Below are positions 16,225 to 25,947 of a stretch of 64,000 bases of DNA, piece after piece (position 1 is the stretch's first letter; each line of letters starts with the position of its first letter). The position numbers were made by a program, and so were the translations under genes. The DNA lies in the NCBI RefSeq assembly GCF_016881065.1, contig NZ_WXYN01000012.1, forward strand, positions 124,001 to 188,000. The letters are read 5' to 3'. The DNA comes from Planococcus soli. GTDB lineage: Bacteria > Bacillota > Bacilli > Bacillales_A > Planococcaceae. The notes under the pieces are model-generated. The model saw only the letters and a program-made list of their open reading frames with translations, ran no database searches and had not been told where the DNA came from.

Positions 16225-17346
16225 ATGAGCGAAATGACACACCGTTCAAACACACGCCCCGTAAAAGTCGGAGATTTGACGATTGGCGGCAGTAATGAAT
16301 TGTTTATACAAAGTATGGCAACGACCAAAACCCACGATGTGGAAGCGACCGTAGCTGAAATCTTGCGCCTGGAAGAAGCAGGTTGCCAGATTGTCCGTGT
16401 AGCTTGCCCGGATGAACGCGCAGCTTATGCAATTGGCGCCATCAAAGAACGCATTAATATTCCATTAGTAGTGGATATTCATTTTGATTATAAATTGGCT
16501 TTGATCGCCATCGAACAAGGTGCCGACAAAATCCGCATTAACCCGGGCAACATCGGACGCCGCGAAAAAGTGGAAGCTGTAGTTAATGCGGCTAAAGCAA
16601 AAGGCATTCCAATTCGCATCGGTGTCAACGCCGGTTCACTGGAACGCAAAATTCTTGAAAAATATGGTTATCCAACTGCTGAAGGCATGGTTGAAAGTGC
16701 CCTTCATCACATCAAAATTTTAGAAGACCTTGATTTTCATGATATCATCGTTTCATTGAAAGCATCTGATGTCAGCCTGGCTGTTGAAGCCTATGAACTT
16801 GCTTCTAAAGCGTTCGACTATCCCTTGCACCTCGGGATCACGGAATCCGGCACTCTGTTTTCCGGTACCGTCAAAAGTGCTGCTGGCCTCGGCGCATTGT
16901 TCGCTAAAGGCATCGGCAATACACTGCGTGTATCACTGAGCGCTGATCCGGTTGAGGAAGTTAAAGTGGCTCGTGAAATGCTGAAGATCTTTGGCCTTTC
17001 CTCAAATGCCGCAACGTTGATTTCATGCCCGACATGCGGACGCATTGAAATTGACTTGATCACCATCGCCAACGAAGTGGAAGAATACATCTCCCACATC
17101 AAGGCACCATTAAAAGTCGCTGTATTAGGCTGCGCAGTCAATGGACCTGGCGAAGCACGCGAAGCTGACATCGGCATCGCTGGTGCACGCGGTGAAGGCC
17201 TGCTGTTTATGAAAGGCAAAACCGTCCGCAAAGTTCCTGAAGCGACGATGGTCGATGAGCTGAAAGTCGAAATCGATAAATTGGCGGAAGAATATTTTGC
17301 CAAGCAAGCTGCAGAAAAGAAAGAATTGGAACAACAACAAGCATAA
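16225..17346 (+). CDS. ispG: 4-hydroxy-3-methylbut-2-enyl diphosphate synthase (IspG)
   Basis: A 373-residue enzyme of the MEP isoprenoid pathway that turns methylerythritol cyclodiphosphate into HMBPP with a 4Fe-4S cluster. The cluster cysteines are C268 and C271 in SCPTCGR and C303 in [10 protein letters not shown]. The N-terminal TIM barrel shows [11 protein letters not shown] and [17 protein letters not shown] precedes the ATG at 16225. The next enzyme of the pathway, IspH, is encoded about 5.2 kb away in this window. A Gln/Glu/Lys-rich tail closes the protein. Confidence 0.96.
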   Translation: MSEMTHRSNTRPVKVGDLTIGGSNELFIQSMATTKTHDVEATVAEILRLEEAGCQIVRVACPDERAAYAIGAIKERINIPLVVDIHFDYKLALIAIEQGADKIRINPGNIGRREKVEAVVNAAKAKGIPIRIGVNAGSLERKILEKYGYPTAEGMVESALHHIKILEDLDFHDIIVSLKASDVSLAVEAYELASKAFDYPLHLGITESGTLFSGTVKSAAGLGALFAKGIGNTLRVSLSADPVEEVKVAREMLKIFGLSSNAATLISCPTCGRIEIDLITIANEVEEYISHIKAPLKVAVLGCAVNGPGEAREADIGIAGARGEGLLFMKGKTVRKVPEATMVDELKVEIDKLAEEYFAKQAAEKKELEQQQA

Positions 17347-17359
17347 GGTTGTGAGCAAA

Positions 17360-17950
17360 GTGAGATACCGTTTCGGAATAGACATTGATGGAACAGTGAC
17401 ATCCCCAACATCACTGATTCCTCATATAAACGAAAAGTTCAAAAGTGAACTGACATTGGACGATATTAAGGAATACGATTTGACCGCTGCCCTTCCCCAT
17501 CTGGCACATGGCGAATTTTATTCATGGTTCCGGGATTCTGAACCGCGCATTTATGCGGCATCCCCGGTTTCGGAAAATGCCAAGAACATTTTGAATGACT
17601 GGAAAGACCAGTACGAGCTGTATTATATTTCTGCCAGAGGCGACAACGTCCGTGACGTCACCTTTGATTGGTTCGCAGAACACGCCATCGCTTATGACCA
17701 CATTGAACTGATCGGCTCGCACAAAAAGATCGAAACAGCAAAGCGCCACAATGTCCATTTGTTCTTCGAGGACAAACACGACAATGCCGTGGAAATCGCT
17801 GAAGAGCTGGACATACCTGTTATTCTTTTTGATACGCCGTACAACCGTCAGCCGATTCCTGACAACGTCATCCGGGTTTATGATTGGCTGGAAGCGAACG
17901 AATGGGTCAAAAATGAATTCAGCATCCAAAAAACATTGAGCGGCAAATAA
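17360..17950 (+). CDS. yqfW: HAD-superfamily nucleotidase (YqfW-like)
   Basis: A putative 196-residue HAD phosphatase of the 5'-nucleotidase (NT5C-like) type. The first motif FGIDIDGTVTS lies at the N-terminus (about 5-15), the Ser/Thr motif in YYISARGD (about 91-98) and the acidic motif in LFFEDKHDNA (about 131-140). A GTG at 17360 is taken as start, with GTG 17351 as an alternative. Both have weak ribosome sites right after the ispG stop, so the two genes are probably co-translated. Substrate is unknown. Confidence 0.8.
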   Translation: MRYRFGIDIDGTVTSPTSLIPHINEKFKSELTLDDIKEYDLTAALPHLAHGEFYSWFRDSEPRIYAASPVSENAKNILNDWKDQYELYYISARGDNVRDVTFDWFAEHAIAYDHIELIGSHKKIETAKRHNVHLFFEDKHDNAVEIAEELDIPVILFDTPYNRQPIPDNVIRVYDWLEANEWVKNEFSIQKTLSGK

Positions 17951-17961
17951 ACGTACCAAAT

Positions 17962-17999
17962 ATAAAAGCGAGAGTGGAAAATTCCACTCTCGCTTTTAT
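17962..17999. terminator. Bidirectional terminator between yqfW and zur
   Basis: A perfect 16-bp stem (17962-17977 with 17984-17999, loop AAAATT) carries A and T runs on both sides and overlaps the zur stop codon. Confidence 0.92.
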
Positions 18000-18406
18000 T
18001 TGCATTCGGGGCATTTCCCGTATATTTCAAACTTGTGGTTGGCAATTTCATATGCCGGCAACGCAGCTCCCAGCATATCCATCGGGCAAACCGGAATTTC
18101 TTTTATTTTGCCGCAGTCCATGCAGATAAAATGATGATGATGGTGATCGCTTTCGCATTGCATCCGGAAGTGGCGTTCGCCCGACAGCTCGGTTTCTTCC
18201 AGAATGCCCAGCGATACGAATGTCGCCAGATTACGGTATACCGTGTCATAGCTCATGCTCGGATAATCCTTCTGCATGACATCCAGCAAATCTCTTGCCG
18301 TCAAATAGCGTTCATCATTGGAAAACAACTCCAGAATCTGGTTGCGTTTTGAAGTTTCTTTATAGCCGTTGTCTTTCAGGATAGTCCATGCATTGGTTAA
18401 ATTCAT
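17996..18406 (-). CDS. zur: Zinc-responsive Fur-family repressor Zur
   Basis: A 136-residue Fur-family regulator with an N-terminal winged helix (about 1-80, with SYDTVYRNLATF in the recognition region) and a C-terminal metal domain. Zinc-site residues are visible: the His run DHHHHHF (about 99-105), CMDC (about 108-111) and CPEC at the C-terminus. The assignment to Zur rather than Fur or PerR rests on co-transcription with znuC-znuB and on a Zur-like box upstream of the operon. Its ATG overlaps the znuB stop as ATGA. It probably represses its own operon. Confidence 0.88.
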   Translation of the reverse strand: MNLTNAWTILKDNGYKETSKRNQILELFSNDERYLTARDLLDVMQKDYPSMSYDTVYRNLATFVSLGILEETELSGERHFRMQCESDHHHHHFICMDCGKIKEIPVCPMDMLGAALPAYEIANHKFEIYGKCPECK

Positions 18407-19257
18407 GCGATCGCTCCTTTTTTAAGTGAAACCATGATTTTTTTATAGGCAATGACCAGAAGCAACAGGAAAATGGACGTAACAACAATTGTGCCGCCCG
18501 GTGCCAAATCAAAATAAAAAGCAGTAACAAGGCCGGTGATGACGGAAACTTCACCGAAAATGATTGATAGAATAATGGTTTGCTTAAAACTTTTTGTTAC
18601 CCGCATAGCGGTTGCAACCGGAATCGTCATCAATGATGACACCAGAAGGATGCCGACGATGCGCATCGAACCGGCAATGACCAGTGCCGTGACAATCATG
18701 AACATAAAATGAATCCACTTTGCAGGCAACCCGGAAGCCCGTGCATACTCATCGTCAAACGATAAGACGAACAATTCCTTGAAGAAAAAATAAATAAACG
18801 CCAATACGACGACGGCAATCCCAGCTACAATCAATAAGTCTTGTCTGCTGACTGCTGACACAGAGCCGAATAAATAGCCGAACAAGTCATTGGAGAATCC
18901 TTGTGCCAGCGAAATGAAAATCGCACCAAATCCGATGCCGGCTGACAAAATGATGGGAATCGCAAGTTCCTCGTAATGCTTATACAGGCTTCTCAACCGT
19001 TCAATCAGCACTGAACCCGCAACGGAAGCCGCAATACCGAGAAACAGCGGGTTTAAAAGTGCCAATGACGCTACACTCTGGCTCAAATACAGGCTTCCGG
19101 CAATTCCGGCAAGCGTGACATGGCTCAATGCATCCGCAATGAGGGAAAGCCTGCGGACAACGATAAATACACCGAGCAGCGGCGCGATGACCCCGATGAT
19201 CAAACCAGCCGCAAAAGCATTTTGTAAAAATTCATAAGATAAAATAGCTTCAATCAT
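18403..19257 (-). CDS. znuB: Zinc ABC transporter permease ZnuB
   Basis: A 284-residue ABC-3 family permease with about eight membrane helices, including GVFIVVRRLSLIADALSHVTLAGIA (within about 25-50), the segment characteristic of Mn/Zn permeases. The ATG at 19257 overlaps the znuC stop (ATGA); a longer reading would run into znuC. It forms the zinc import channel with ZnuC. No zinc-binding lipoprotein gene lies in the operon, so the ZnuA/AdcA partner must be elsewhere. Confidence 0.92.
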   Translation of the reverse strand: MIEAILSYEFLQNAFAAGLIIGVIAPLLGVFIVVRRLSLIADALSHVTLAGIAGSLYLSQSVASLALLNPLFLGIAASVAGSVLIERLRSLYKHYEELAIPIILSAGIGFGAIFISLAQGFSNDLFGYLFGSVSAVSRQDLLIVAGIAVVVLAFIYFFFKELFVLSFDDEYARASGLPAKWIHFMFMIVTALVIAGSMRIVGILLVSSLMTIPVATAMRVTKSFKQTIILSIIFGEVSVITGLVTAFYFDLAPGGTIVVTSIFLLLLVIAYKKIMVSLKKGAIA

Positions 19258-20021
19258 GCATGGCTTCCCCCGATATGGTGAATTTTCCGGACAGAATGGC
19301 CGTACCACGCTTCGCGCTGTTCGTCGCTCATCGTGTGAAGCTGCTCTTTAAATCCGTGGAAATGAATGGTCTGGTTTAAACAGGCGACATGCGTGATCCG
19401 GTCTGTCACGGTATCCACATCGTGCGTCACCAGCACCAGCGTAATATTTTTGTCGCGGTTCAGCGAAGCCAGCATGTCATAAAATGCCTGGACATTCTGG
19501 TGATCCACCCCGACAGTCGGTTCATCCAGAATCAGGACTTTCGGTTTTGCCACCAGTGCACGGGCGATGAAAATGCGTTGCTGCTGGCCGCCTGACAGCT
19601 CACTGACGCTGCGGCCCATGAAGTCCTGCATGCCGACCGCTTCAAGCGCTTCTGCCACTTCTTGGTGTGCAGATTTTGGCAGGCGATGGAACAAACCGGT
19701 TTTTTTTGCCAGTCCCCCTGCTACAACTTCTTCCACAGTTGCAGGGAATCCTGAATTGAAGGAATTGGACTTCTGGGACACATAGCCGATCCACTCGCGA
19801 TTTTTGAAGTTTTTTGCGTCCACACCGAAAAGTTCGATTTTCCCTTTGCTTGGCTTAATAAGCCCCAGCATGATTTTCAGCAAAGTGGATTTACCGGAAC
19901 CGTTCGGACCTAAAATCGCCAAAAAATCGCCTTCTTCCACTTTCATGGAAATGTTATCGAGCGCTTTTGTTTGTTCATATTCAAAACTGATGTCTTTAAT
20001 GTCAATTAATGGCGCGACCAT
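19254..20021 (-). CDS. znuC: Zinc ABC transporter ATPase ZnuC
   Basis: A 255-residue ABC ATPase energising zinc import. Walker A GPNGSGKST (about 37-45), the signature [10 protein letters not shown] (about 140-149), Walker B VLILDEPTVGVD and the switch His in LVTHD are present. A C-terminal His-rich tail (HSVRKIHHIGGSHA) is in keeping with zinc handling. It is the first gene of znuC-znuB-zur, behind a strong promoter with a Zur box. Confidence 0.93.
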   Translation of the reverse strand: MVAPLIDIKDISFEYEQTKALDNISMKVEEGDFLAILGPNGSGKSTLLKIMLGLIKPSKGKIELFGVDAKNFKNREWIGYVSQKSNSFNSGFPATVEEVVAGGLAKKTGLFHRLPKSAHQEVAEALEAVGMQDFMGRSVSELSGGQQQRIFIARALVAKPKVLILDEPTVGVDHQNVQAFYDMLASLNRDKNITLVLVTHDVDTVTDRITHVACLNQTIHFHGFKEQLHTMSDEQREAWYGHSVRKIHHIGGSHA

Positions 20022-20038
20022 TGTGCCGCCTCTTTTCT

Positions 20039-20057
20039 AATAATAATGATTACGATT
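20039..20057. promoter_or_regulatory. Zur box of the znuC-znuB-zur operon
   Basis: A 9-1-9 dyad centred on 20048 reads ATTACGATT on its right arm and matches at seven of nine positions on the left. It fits the Zur consensus TCGTAAT-N-ATTACGA and lies just downstream of the start point. Confidence 0.7.
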
Positions 20058-20068
20058 TACCTTAAGAA

Positions 20069-20097
20069 AGTATAGTAGAGTTCACCGGTAATGTAAA
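20069..20097 (-). promoter_or_regulatory. Sigma-A promoter of znuC-znuB-zur
   Basis: TTTACA (20092-20097) and TATACT (20069-20074) on the minus strand are separated by 17 bases. Confidence 0.8.
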
Positions 20098-20152
20098 CAG
20101 ATTGAGCTTAAATAACTTTCTGGTTTGCAGGGTGTTCTCAAATTGTTGAGAA

Positions 20153-20207
20153 ATAAAAAATAAAAAGCTGAAGGCAGTCCCATAAAACTGGGTCCGTCTT
20201 CAACTTT
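20153..20207 (-). terminator. Terminator of cshB-nfo
   Basis: AAAGCTGAAG (20164-20173) pairs with CTTCAACTTT (20198-20207) with one G-T pair, around an inner TGGG stem. A T-rich minus-strand tail follows. Confidence 0.75.
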
Positions 20208-20219
20208 AACATCCTAATC

Positions 20220-21113
20220 CTATAGTGGCGATTTCAAGTCTTCAATGGCGCCTGGTGAAAAGATGCCCGCTTTGAACATTTCGATTTCGAATGCATAAGG
20301 CGGTTTTTTGTTTTTAGCATCCAGTCCAACATAGGGCGTCTCGAGAATTTTTGGTACGTGCATAAGATCCCGGTGATGGACGATGCCATTCAAAGCCTCA
20401 AAGCCGATTTCACCAAAGCCGATGTTTTCGTGGCGGTCTTTGCCCGCTCCGCGAACATTTTTGCTGTCATTGATGTGCAGCACTTGGAGGCGCTCGATGC
20501 CGACAATTCGGTCGAATTCTTCCAACACTCCATCAAAATCCTCTTTGATGTTGTAGCCTGCGTCATGCGTATGGCAAGTATCAAAACAAACGGACAGACG
20601 CTCGTTGTGAGTTACGCCGTTGATGATTGCGGCGATTTCTTCAAAACTGCGTCCACATTCCGTCCCTTTGCCAGCCATCGTCTCAAGTGCGATATTGACG
20701 GGATGATCCTGCGTCAATACTTCATTCAAGCCTTCGATGATTTTGGCAATGCCTGCCTCTGCTCCGGCTCCGACATGGGCTCCGGGATGCAGAACGATTT
20801 GCCTTGCTCCCAGTGCTGCTGTCCGCTCAATTTCTTTTTGGAGAAATTCCACGCCATGCGCGAAAGTTTCGGGCTTTTGGGTATTCCCTAAATTGATGAT
20901 ATATGGCGCATGGACGACAATATTCGTTAAATTATTGGCAGCCATATGAGCAAGCCCCGCCTCAATATTCAACTCTTCAATCGGCTTACGGCGCGTATTT
21001 TGAGGGGCACCGGTATAGATCATGAAAGTCGACGCTCCGTAGGAAGCGGCTTCTTCACTTGCTGCAAGCAGCATCCCTTTGCCGCTCATTGATACGTGAG
21101 ATCCTAATAGCAT
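20220..21113 (-). CDS. nfo: Endonuclease IV (apurinic/apyrimidinic endonuclease)
   Basis: A 297-residue TIM-barrel AP endonuclease with a three-zinc centre, acting in base excision repair. Metal-site segments LHPGAHVG (about 102-109), ALETMAGKG (about 141-149), [12 protein letters not shown] (about 175-186) and the late HINDS and DRHENIG motifs are all intact. AGGAGATAG precedes the ATG at 21113. It starts 12 bases after cshB, so both are in one operon. Confidence 0.95.
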   Translation of the reverse strand: MLLGSHVSMSGKGMLLAASEEAASYGASTFMIYTGAPQNTRRKPIEELNIEAGLAHMAANNLTNIVVHAPYIINLGNTQKPETFAHGVEFLQKEIERTAALGARQIVLHPGAHVGAGAEAGIAKIIEGLNEVLTQDHPVNIALETMAGKGTECGRSFEEIAAIINGVTHNERLSVCFDTCHTHDAGYNIKEDFDGVLEEFDRIVGIERLQVLHINDSKNVRGAGKDRHENIGFGEIGFEALNGIVHHRDLMHVPKILETPYVGLDAKNKKPPYAFEIEMFKAGIFSPGAIEDLKSPL

Positions 21114-21125
21114 GAAACTATCTCC

Positions 21126-22421
21126 TTACTTTTTGCGATTTTTGCGTCGTTCCATTTTTTTGATTTCGTCCATTTTCCACTTCATTTTCTTTTTGTACAT
21201 CGGTTTTACCGCTTTTGGCTTGTGAACCATTGTTTTCGCTTTCGCGTCCGCTTCGTTCACTTTTCTTGTCCGCGTCGTCCGGCTGTGGCGTTCTTTCAAA
21301 TCCACAAACTCGCCTTTAACGATATCTTTTTGCTGGAAAGGAATGCCCATTTTTTCAATGCGGACAATGGCGTCATCGTCTTCCGGCTTGAACAATGTGA
21401 TGGCTACACCTTTCATTCCTGCGCGAGCCGTACGGCCAACGCGGTGAATAAAGAATTCCAGGTCTTCCGGCAATTCGTAGTTGATGACGTGGCTGACGCC
21501 TTGAATATCAATTCCGCGTGCGGCAAGATCTGTCGCTACGATGTATTGATATTCCAAGTCGCGGATCTGGCGCATCATTTTGACGCGCTCACGCGGAGCC
21601 AAGTCACCATGTACACGGCCAACCCGGATGCCCTCTCTTGCCAATTGGTCTGCTACATAATCGGCGTTGGTGCGGGTATTGACGAAAATGATTGCCAAAT
21701 AAGGATTGATGACTTTCATGACATCCTGCAGGCGCTCCATTTTCTTTTTGCTGCGGACAGGCACTAGGTAAAAGTCGAGGCCATCTGCAGTCGGACGCTT
21801 GTCCCCAATTTTCACGTGAACTGGTGACTCCATGTATTTTTTCAGGAACGGTTTTAATTTTTCTGGAATGGTTGCTGAAAAAACATACATTTCCAGTTTG
21901 TCCTGCATTTTTCCGGCTACCTGATCGATTTCTTCGATAAAGCCAAGGTCAAAAGCCAAGTCGGCTTCATCCACTACAAGAATTTTCCCTGTGTGTACCA
22001 ATAGGGCATTTTCTTTTACCAAATCTTTCAGGCGTCCAGGTGTACCGATGACGATATGCGGCTGTGTTTTCAATTTGTTGATTGAACGTTGCTTGTCTGT
22101 TCCACCGATAAACGATTTCACTTCAATGCCGGATCCGACAACCAGTTTTTGCAACTCATTGAAGATCTGCGTTCCAAGTTCACGCGTCGGTGCTGCGATT
22201 ACCGCCTGCACTTCCTGTTTGCTGACGTCGATGCGTTCTACGATCGGGATAATGAAACTATGCGTTTTACCAGTCCCTGTATGGGATTGGCCAATCGCAC
22301 TTGAGCCTTTCAATATATGGGGCATCATTTCCTTTTGGATCGGTGTCGGTTCTGTAAACCCGAGTTTTTCTACCGCTTCCAATAGGAAGGGTTTGAATGG
22401 ATATTCGTTGAATTTTGTCAT
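21126..22421 (-). CDS. cshB: DEAD-box RNA helicase CshB
   Basis: A 431-residue RNA helicase. It shows motif I SHTGTGKT (about 40-47), PTRELG, TPGRL, DEAD (in VVDEADLAF), SAT and HRVGRTARAG. The lysine- and arginine-rich C-terminal tail (about 390-431) is typical of cold-shock DEAD proteins that act on ribosomal or structured RNA. AAGGAGGGA precedes the ATG. Position beside nfo corresponds to yqfR (cshB) in B. subtilis. It is divergent from ispH. Confidence 0.93.
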   Translation of the reverse strand: MTKFNEYPFKPFLLEAVEKLGFTEPTPIQKEMMPHILKGSSAIGQSHTGTGKTHSFIIPIVERIDVSKQEVQAVIAAPTRELGTQIFNELQKLVVGSGIEVKSFIGGTDKQRSINKLKTQPHIVIGTPGRLKDLVKENALLVHTGKILVVDEADLAFDLGFIEEIDQVAGKMQDKLEMYVFSATIPEKLKPFLKKYMESPVHVKIGDKRPTADGLDFYLVPVRSKKKMERLQDVMKVINPYLAIIFVNTRTNADYVADQLAREGIRVGRVHGDLAPRERVKMMRQIRDLEYQYIVATDLAARGIDIQGVSHVINYELPEDLEFFIHRVGRTARAGMKGVAITLFKPEDDDAIVRIEKMGIPFQQKDIVKGEFVDLKERHSRTTRTRKVNEADAKAKTMVHKPKAVKPMYKKKMKWKMDEIKKMERRKNRKK

Positions 22422-22451
22422 GGGATAGAATTCCCTCCTTACGCTCTAGAC

Positions 22452-22460
22452 ATTATAGCA
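22452..22460 (-). promoter_or_regulatory. Extended -10 promoter of cshB-nfo
   Basis: TGCTATAAT on the minus strand lies about 30 bases before the start codon. No strong -35 is seen. Confidence 0.6.
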
Positions 22461-22489
22461 TAAAATAATGCCTTTACGCGATGCAACTT

Positions 22490-22518
22490 TTGTAAACATG
22501 CGCCGTCTCCGTTATAAT
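22490..22518 (+). promoter_or_regulatory. Sigma-A promoter of ispH
   Basis: TTGTAA (22490-22495) and TATAAT (22513-22518) are separated by 17 bases. Confidence 0.75.
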
Positions 22519-22551
22519 AAGTGTATGATTTTGAAAGGAGCGCGGTACTTG

Positions 22552-23532
22552 ATGAAGGTTATGAAAATATCGCCAAGAGGATATTGCTACGGAGTGGTCG
22601 ATGCCATGGTCATCGCGAAAAACGCTGCAATGGATGAAACATTGCCACGTCCCATTTATATACTAGGAATGATTGTCCACAATAAACATGTAACAGATGC
22701 ATTTGAACAGGACGGCATTATCACATTGGACGGCACCAACCGCCTTGAAATTTTGGAGAAAGTGGAAACCGGCACCGTTATTTTCACGGCACACGGCGTT
22801 TCTCCGCAAGTACGCGAGCTGGCAAAGCGCAAAGGACTTGTTTCAATTGATGCAACTTGCCCGGACGTCACCGTGACACACGATTTGATTCGTGAAAAAA
22901 CAGCTGACGGCTATCAGATCGTCTATATCGGCAAAAGCGGCCATCCGGAGCCGGAGGGCGCAATCGGCGTTGCCCCGCATATGGTCCATCTAGTGGAAAC
23001 TGTTGAAGACGTCAACCGTTTGGAACTGGATTCTGACAAGATCATCGTCACCAACCAAACCACGATGAGCCAATGGGATGTTGTGGACATGATGAAACGG
23101 CTGAAGGAAAAGTTCCCGCATTCTGAAGTCCACAAGGAAATTTGCCTGGCAACTCAAGTTCGCCAGGAAGCTGTCGCTCAGCAAGCCGGAGAAGCGGATT
23201 TATTGATCGTCATCGGAGATCCGATGAGCAATAACTCCAATCGCTTGGCCCAGGTTTCCCAAGACATTGCAGGCACTCCTGCATACCGCATTTCCGATTT
23301 GTCCGAATTGAGGCTGGAATGGCTGGAAGGCGTTGAAACAGTCGGTATTACTGCAGGCGCTTCTACACCGACGCCAATCGTCAAAGAAGTCATGAAGTTT
23401 CTGGATCTTTTTGACCCGGCAGATCCAAGCACACATGCATTGACACGGTCTGTGCCGCTCAACAAGATTCTTCCAAAAATCAAGCACCCAAAACCATCGG
23501 AACGCATCGAGCCGTATCCTGTAGGTGAATAA
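22552..23532 (+). CDS. ispH: 4-hydroxy-3-methylbut-2-enyl diphosphate reductase (IspH)
   Basis: A 326-residue last enzyme of the MEP pathway, reducing HMBPP to IPP and DMAPP with a 4Fe-4S cluster. The three cluster cysteines lie in GYCYGV (about 12), DATCPDV (about 105) and EICLATQ (about 205). Substrate motifs HNKHV, TAHGVSP and SNNSNRL are present. The ATG at 22552 is chosen over a longer reading because GAAAGGAGCG precedes it and conserved sequence starts there. It has its own promoter and terminator. Confidence 0.95.
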   Translation: MKVMKISPRGYCYGVVDAMVIAKNAAMDETLPRPIYILGMIVHNKHVTDAFEQDGIITLDGTNRLEILEKVETGTVIFTAHGVSPQVRELAKRKGLVSIDATCPDVTVTHDLIREKTADGYQIVYIGKSGHPEPEGAIGVAPHMVHLVETVEDVNRLELDSDKIIVTNQTTMSQWDVVDMMKRLKEKFPHSEVHKEICLATQVRQEAVAQQAGEADLLIVIGDPMSNNSNRLAQVSQDIAGTPAYRISDLSELRLEWLEGVETVGITAGASTPTPIVKEVMKFLDLFDPADPSTHALTRSVPLNKILPKIKHPKPSERIEPYPVGE

Positions 23533-23586
23533 AAAGAAGGCTGCCCCAAAAGTTAGTTTCCTGACTTTTGGCGGCAGCCTTCTTTT
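23532..23586 (+). terminator. Terminator of ispH
   Basis: A 14-bp stem (23532-23545 with 23573-23586) continues into a second inner stem. Flanking A and T runs allow use from both sides. Confidence 0.9.
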
Positions 23587-23695
23587 ATGTCCTATATTTT
23601 CGAATTAAGAAATTTACCTGCTATAAAATCAGTGAAGAAACTATTCCTTAAATTTGGCTTAGATCAAACAGTTCAAAGAACGGCTTTTGTTCTTT

Positions 23696-25336
23696 CTATT
23701 TGCCAAAAGAAGATAAGAATTTAACTCTGTCTCCCATCGGCGGAATGCTGTTATCGACTAATGCTACTTCTAAGATTGCAGGGCCGTTTAAGTTCGTTAA
23801 TGCAGCAAGCGCGTTTTGAGATATATCTTCCAAGGTTTCCACACGAAAACTCGGGATATTCATGGCTGCAGCCATTGCCGCAATATTGACTGGCTCTTGT
23901 TCGAAAGATGGGTGGGAGCGTTTGTATTGCAATGTATGTCCTTGGTACACCATCCCCAAACGTGCATTATTCATGACGATAAACAAAATAGGCAAATTAT
24001 ATTCTTTAGCCGTTAAGATTTCCATTCCATGCATAAAAAAGCAGCCATCTCCCGTTATTGCCACTACAGGTCGATCAGGTTCAGCGAGTTTAGAGCCAAT
24101 TGCTGCGCTTAGCCCGCTCCCCATTGCTCCAAAATGCACATTGATATCAAATGTATCTTCTTCCAACACTTCCATGTCATGAATAACATAGGCCATAAAC
24201 TCTCCTATATCAATGGTATAACGGGTAGAAGAAGGCAAGAATTCCTGCAATTTCCGCAAGACATTCCTTGTATTATATACCTCGACTGTTTCAGGCGCTG
24301 ATTCTGGTTCGATCAACTTCATATTTGGCGGTCGCTTCAGCCCTCTTGTTTTGAGTTCTTCATTTAGCGCCTGTAAACTATCTGACATATCGCCAAGCAT
24401 TGGAATGTCGACCGGATACTTTCGGTTAAATACTGTTGGATCAAAGTCAACTTGAATCACAAATCGGCCTTTCGCCAGGTTCGGGTTGTAATTACTTGTC
24501 GCGGTCTCACCTAGACTCGATCCGAGGACCAGCAGCGTCTCCGCATCTCCTTCATTCACTAACAAAGATGTCTGTTCTTTTCCGGCAAATCCAAAAACTC
24601 CAGCAAATAGCGGGTGATCTTCCCGGAAAAGACCTTTAGCAACAGGTGTCGCGACGATTGGCCATTGGAGCAATTCCGCAAGCTCTATTACTTGAGCTAC
24701 CGAATTGCGAACCCCTTGCCCAGCGAAAATGATCCCATTTTTCTTTTGCATCAAATGGTCGGCTGTCTGTTTTACAATTGCTGGATCAACAAGTGGATGC
24801 CGCTCGATTTCCAGCGCCGGTATGGACACTTCTCCAACATCTCTCATTTGCACATCAATTGGCATGGCGACATGTACAGGGCCTGGTACTCCCGAGAGTG
24901 CAATTTTAGTTGCTTTTAAAATCTCACCCAATAAATCAGCTGAATCCAGCACAGTTACACTATACTTTGTCACAGATTGAAAGATTGCCTGAGCATCAAG
25001 CTCTTGAGAAGCATTCAATCCCATCGTACTGACCGGAACTGCCCCGGTCAAAAATAGAATGGGCAAGTGTTCCCGCATCGCATTAGCAGCTCCTGTCACC
25101 AAGTTAGTGCCGCCCGGTCCACTGCTGCCGATACAGACACTTAGCTTCTGCGAATATTTCGCATAGGAAGCCGCCATATAAGAGGCAGCTCCTTCGTGTT
25201 TTGTGACAATTGGCGTGATTTCAGGAAAATCGTATAGTTGATCATAAAAAGCATTGACCGAACCTGCAGGTATCCCGAACACATACTTAACACCGTTTTC
25301 CTCTAAAAATTCCAAAACAGAACGAATCGCTTTCAT
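23696..25336 (-). CDS. Thiamine-diphosphate-dependent enzyme, acetolactate synthase-like
   Basis: A 546-residue ThDP enzyme with three domains: pyrimidine-binding (about 1-170, catalytic Glu in TKHEGAASY near 48), central (about 190-330) and diphosphate-binding (about 360-546). The last carries the ThDP fold motif GDG-(about 26 residues)-N, from ITGDGCFFM to VMNNARLGM. It resembles acetolactate synthase and pyruvate oxidase large subunits, but HEGAA replaces the HEQGA seen in ilv-type ALS. No small subunit, decarboxylase or regulator lies beside it. It interrupts the conserved order and is followed upstream by 640 AT-rich, mostly non-coding bases, which suggests acquisition. The ATG at 25336 with GGAGAGTGGG upstream is preferred. 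The reaction cannot be named with certainty. Confidence 0.75.
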   Translation of the reverse strand: MKAIRSVLEFLEENGVKYVFGIPAGSVNAFYDQLYDFPEITPIVTKHEGAASYMAASYAKYSQKLSVCIGSSGPGGTNLVTGAANAMREHLPILFLTGAVPVSTMGLNASQELDAQAIFQSVTKYSVTVLDSADLLGEILKATKIALSGVPGPVHVAMPIDVQMRDVGEVSIPALEIERHPLVDPAIVKQTADHLMQKKNGIIFAGQGVRNSVAQVIELAELLQWPIVATPVAKGLFREDHPLFAGVFGFAGKEQTSLLVNEGDAETLLVLGSSLGETATSNYNPNLAKGRFVIQVDFDPTVFNRKYPVDIPMLGDMSDSLQALNEELKTRGLKRPPNMKLIEPESAPETVEVYNTRNVLRKLQEFLPSSTRYTIDIGEFMAYVIHDMEVLEEDTFDINVHFGAMGSGLSAAIGSKLAEPDRPVVAITGDGCFFMHGMEILTAKEYNLPILFIVMNNARLGMVYQGHTLQYKRSHPSFEQEPVNIAAMAAAMNIPSFRVETLEDISQNALAALTNLNGPAILEVALVDNSIPPMGDRVKFLSSFGK

Positions 25337-25686
25337 CCTATACCCACTCTCCATAAATATTGTTAGATACTGTAAATACTTCTAGTTAAATTCTTTTGAC
25401 ACCTTGAATAAACGGTCGATCGATTTCTTCCATTCATTTTTTATCCTAATTTTTGAAGTCCGCTACTCAATAATCACTCCCTGCTTCTCCATTTTCTTTA
25501 ATAGGCTTTCTATTCACAATACTAAAAATAGTCTTATTTTCTCAATTTTAACATTTAAAACTGTATCTTTGCTACTAATTTTTTATATTTTATTGTGTAA
25601 GAGATCAACTGTAATTTTCCAAAATAAAATATAAGCAAGGATTTGAGGGTGCACTTATCTTAATAAAACCTGAAACTACTATCCCA
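25337..25686. other. AT-rich stretch without an intact gene
   Basis: The sequence is much richer in A/T than its surroundings. The minus strand holds a short open frame reading about IESLLKKMEKQGVIIE, a stop, then RTSKIRIKNEWKKSIDRLF. This looks like coding remains but cannot be assigned. A plus-strand reading of 76 codons (25404-25634) is low-complexity hydrophobic and is not supported. No convincing promoter for the neighbouring ThDP enzyme was found. Confidence 0.4.
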
Positions 25687-25933
25687 TTAAAGTTTTAAGT
25701 AGATTAAGCATGAAAAGCTGGTGGTTCCATTCCTGGTATGCTCACGCAATGTTTCACATTTACGAGAAAAAATCCGGCCTGTAACTTCTTTAACGAAAAG
25801 TTCACATTCGTAAACGCGCCCAAACGCATTACAAACGTCTGCCAATTTTTGTGGGCTTTGATGATAGCTTTCTGGAAGGATTAATTGAACTCCATTGCTT
25901 TTAAAGAGGGAGGCGCAAGTAAGTGTTTTTCAT
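25687..25933 (-). pseudogene. Decayed small CDS, possibly HPr-like
   Basis: An ATG at 25933 opens MKNTYLRLPL and stops at once at 25901-25903. An overlapping frame is open from 25929 to the stop at 25687 without any start codon and reads ...GVQLILPESYHQSPQKLADV, then CNAFGRVYECELFVKEVTG. The spacing of conserved Leu/Phe/Val and a late Gly recall the HPr phosphocarrier fold, but the active-site His and NAKS motif are not kept. The likeliest reading is a frameshifted remnant. The family call is weak and could be wrong. Confidence 0.4.
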
Positions 25934-25947
25934 TAAAAATCATTAAT

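Noticed and set aside
16092..16295. Plus-strand leader reading before ispG
   Set aside because: It overlaps ispG in another frame, has no ribosome site and no recognisable similarity.
20220..25336. Many long antisense readings opposite nfo, cshB, ispH and the ThDP enzyme
   Set aside because: They mirror the codon pattern of well-supported genes, lack ribosome sites and show no family motifs.
25404..25634. Plus-strand reading of 76 codons in the AT-rich island
   Set aside because: It starts at TTG without a ribosome site, is low-complexity Phe/Ile/Leu/Ser, and arises easily in AT-rich DNA.
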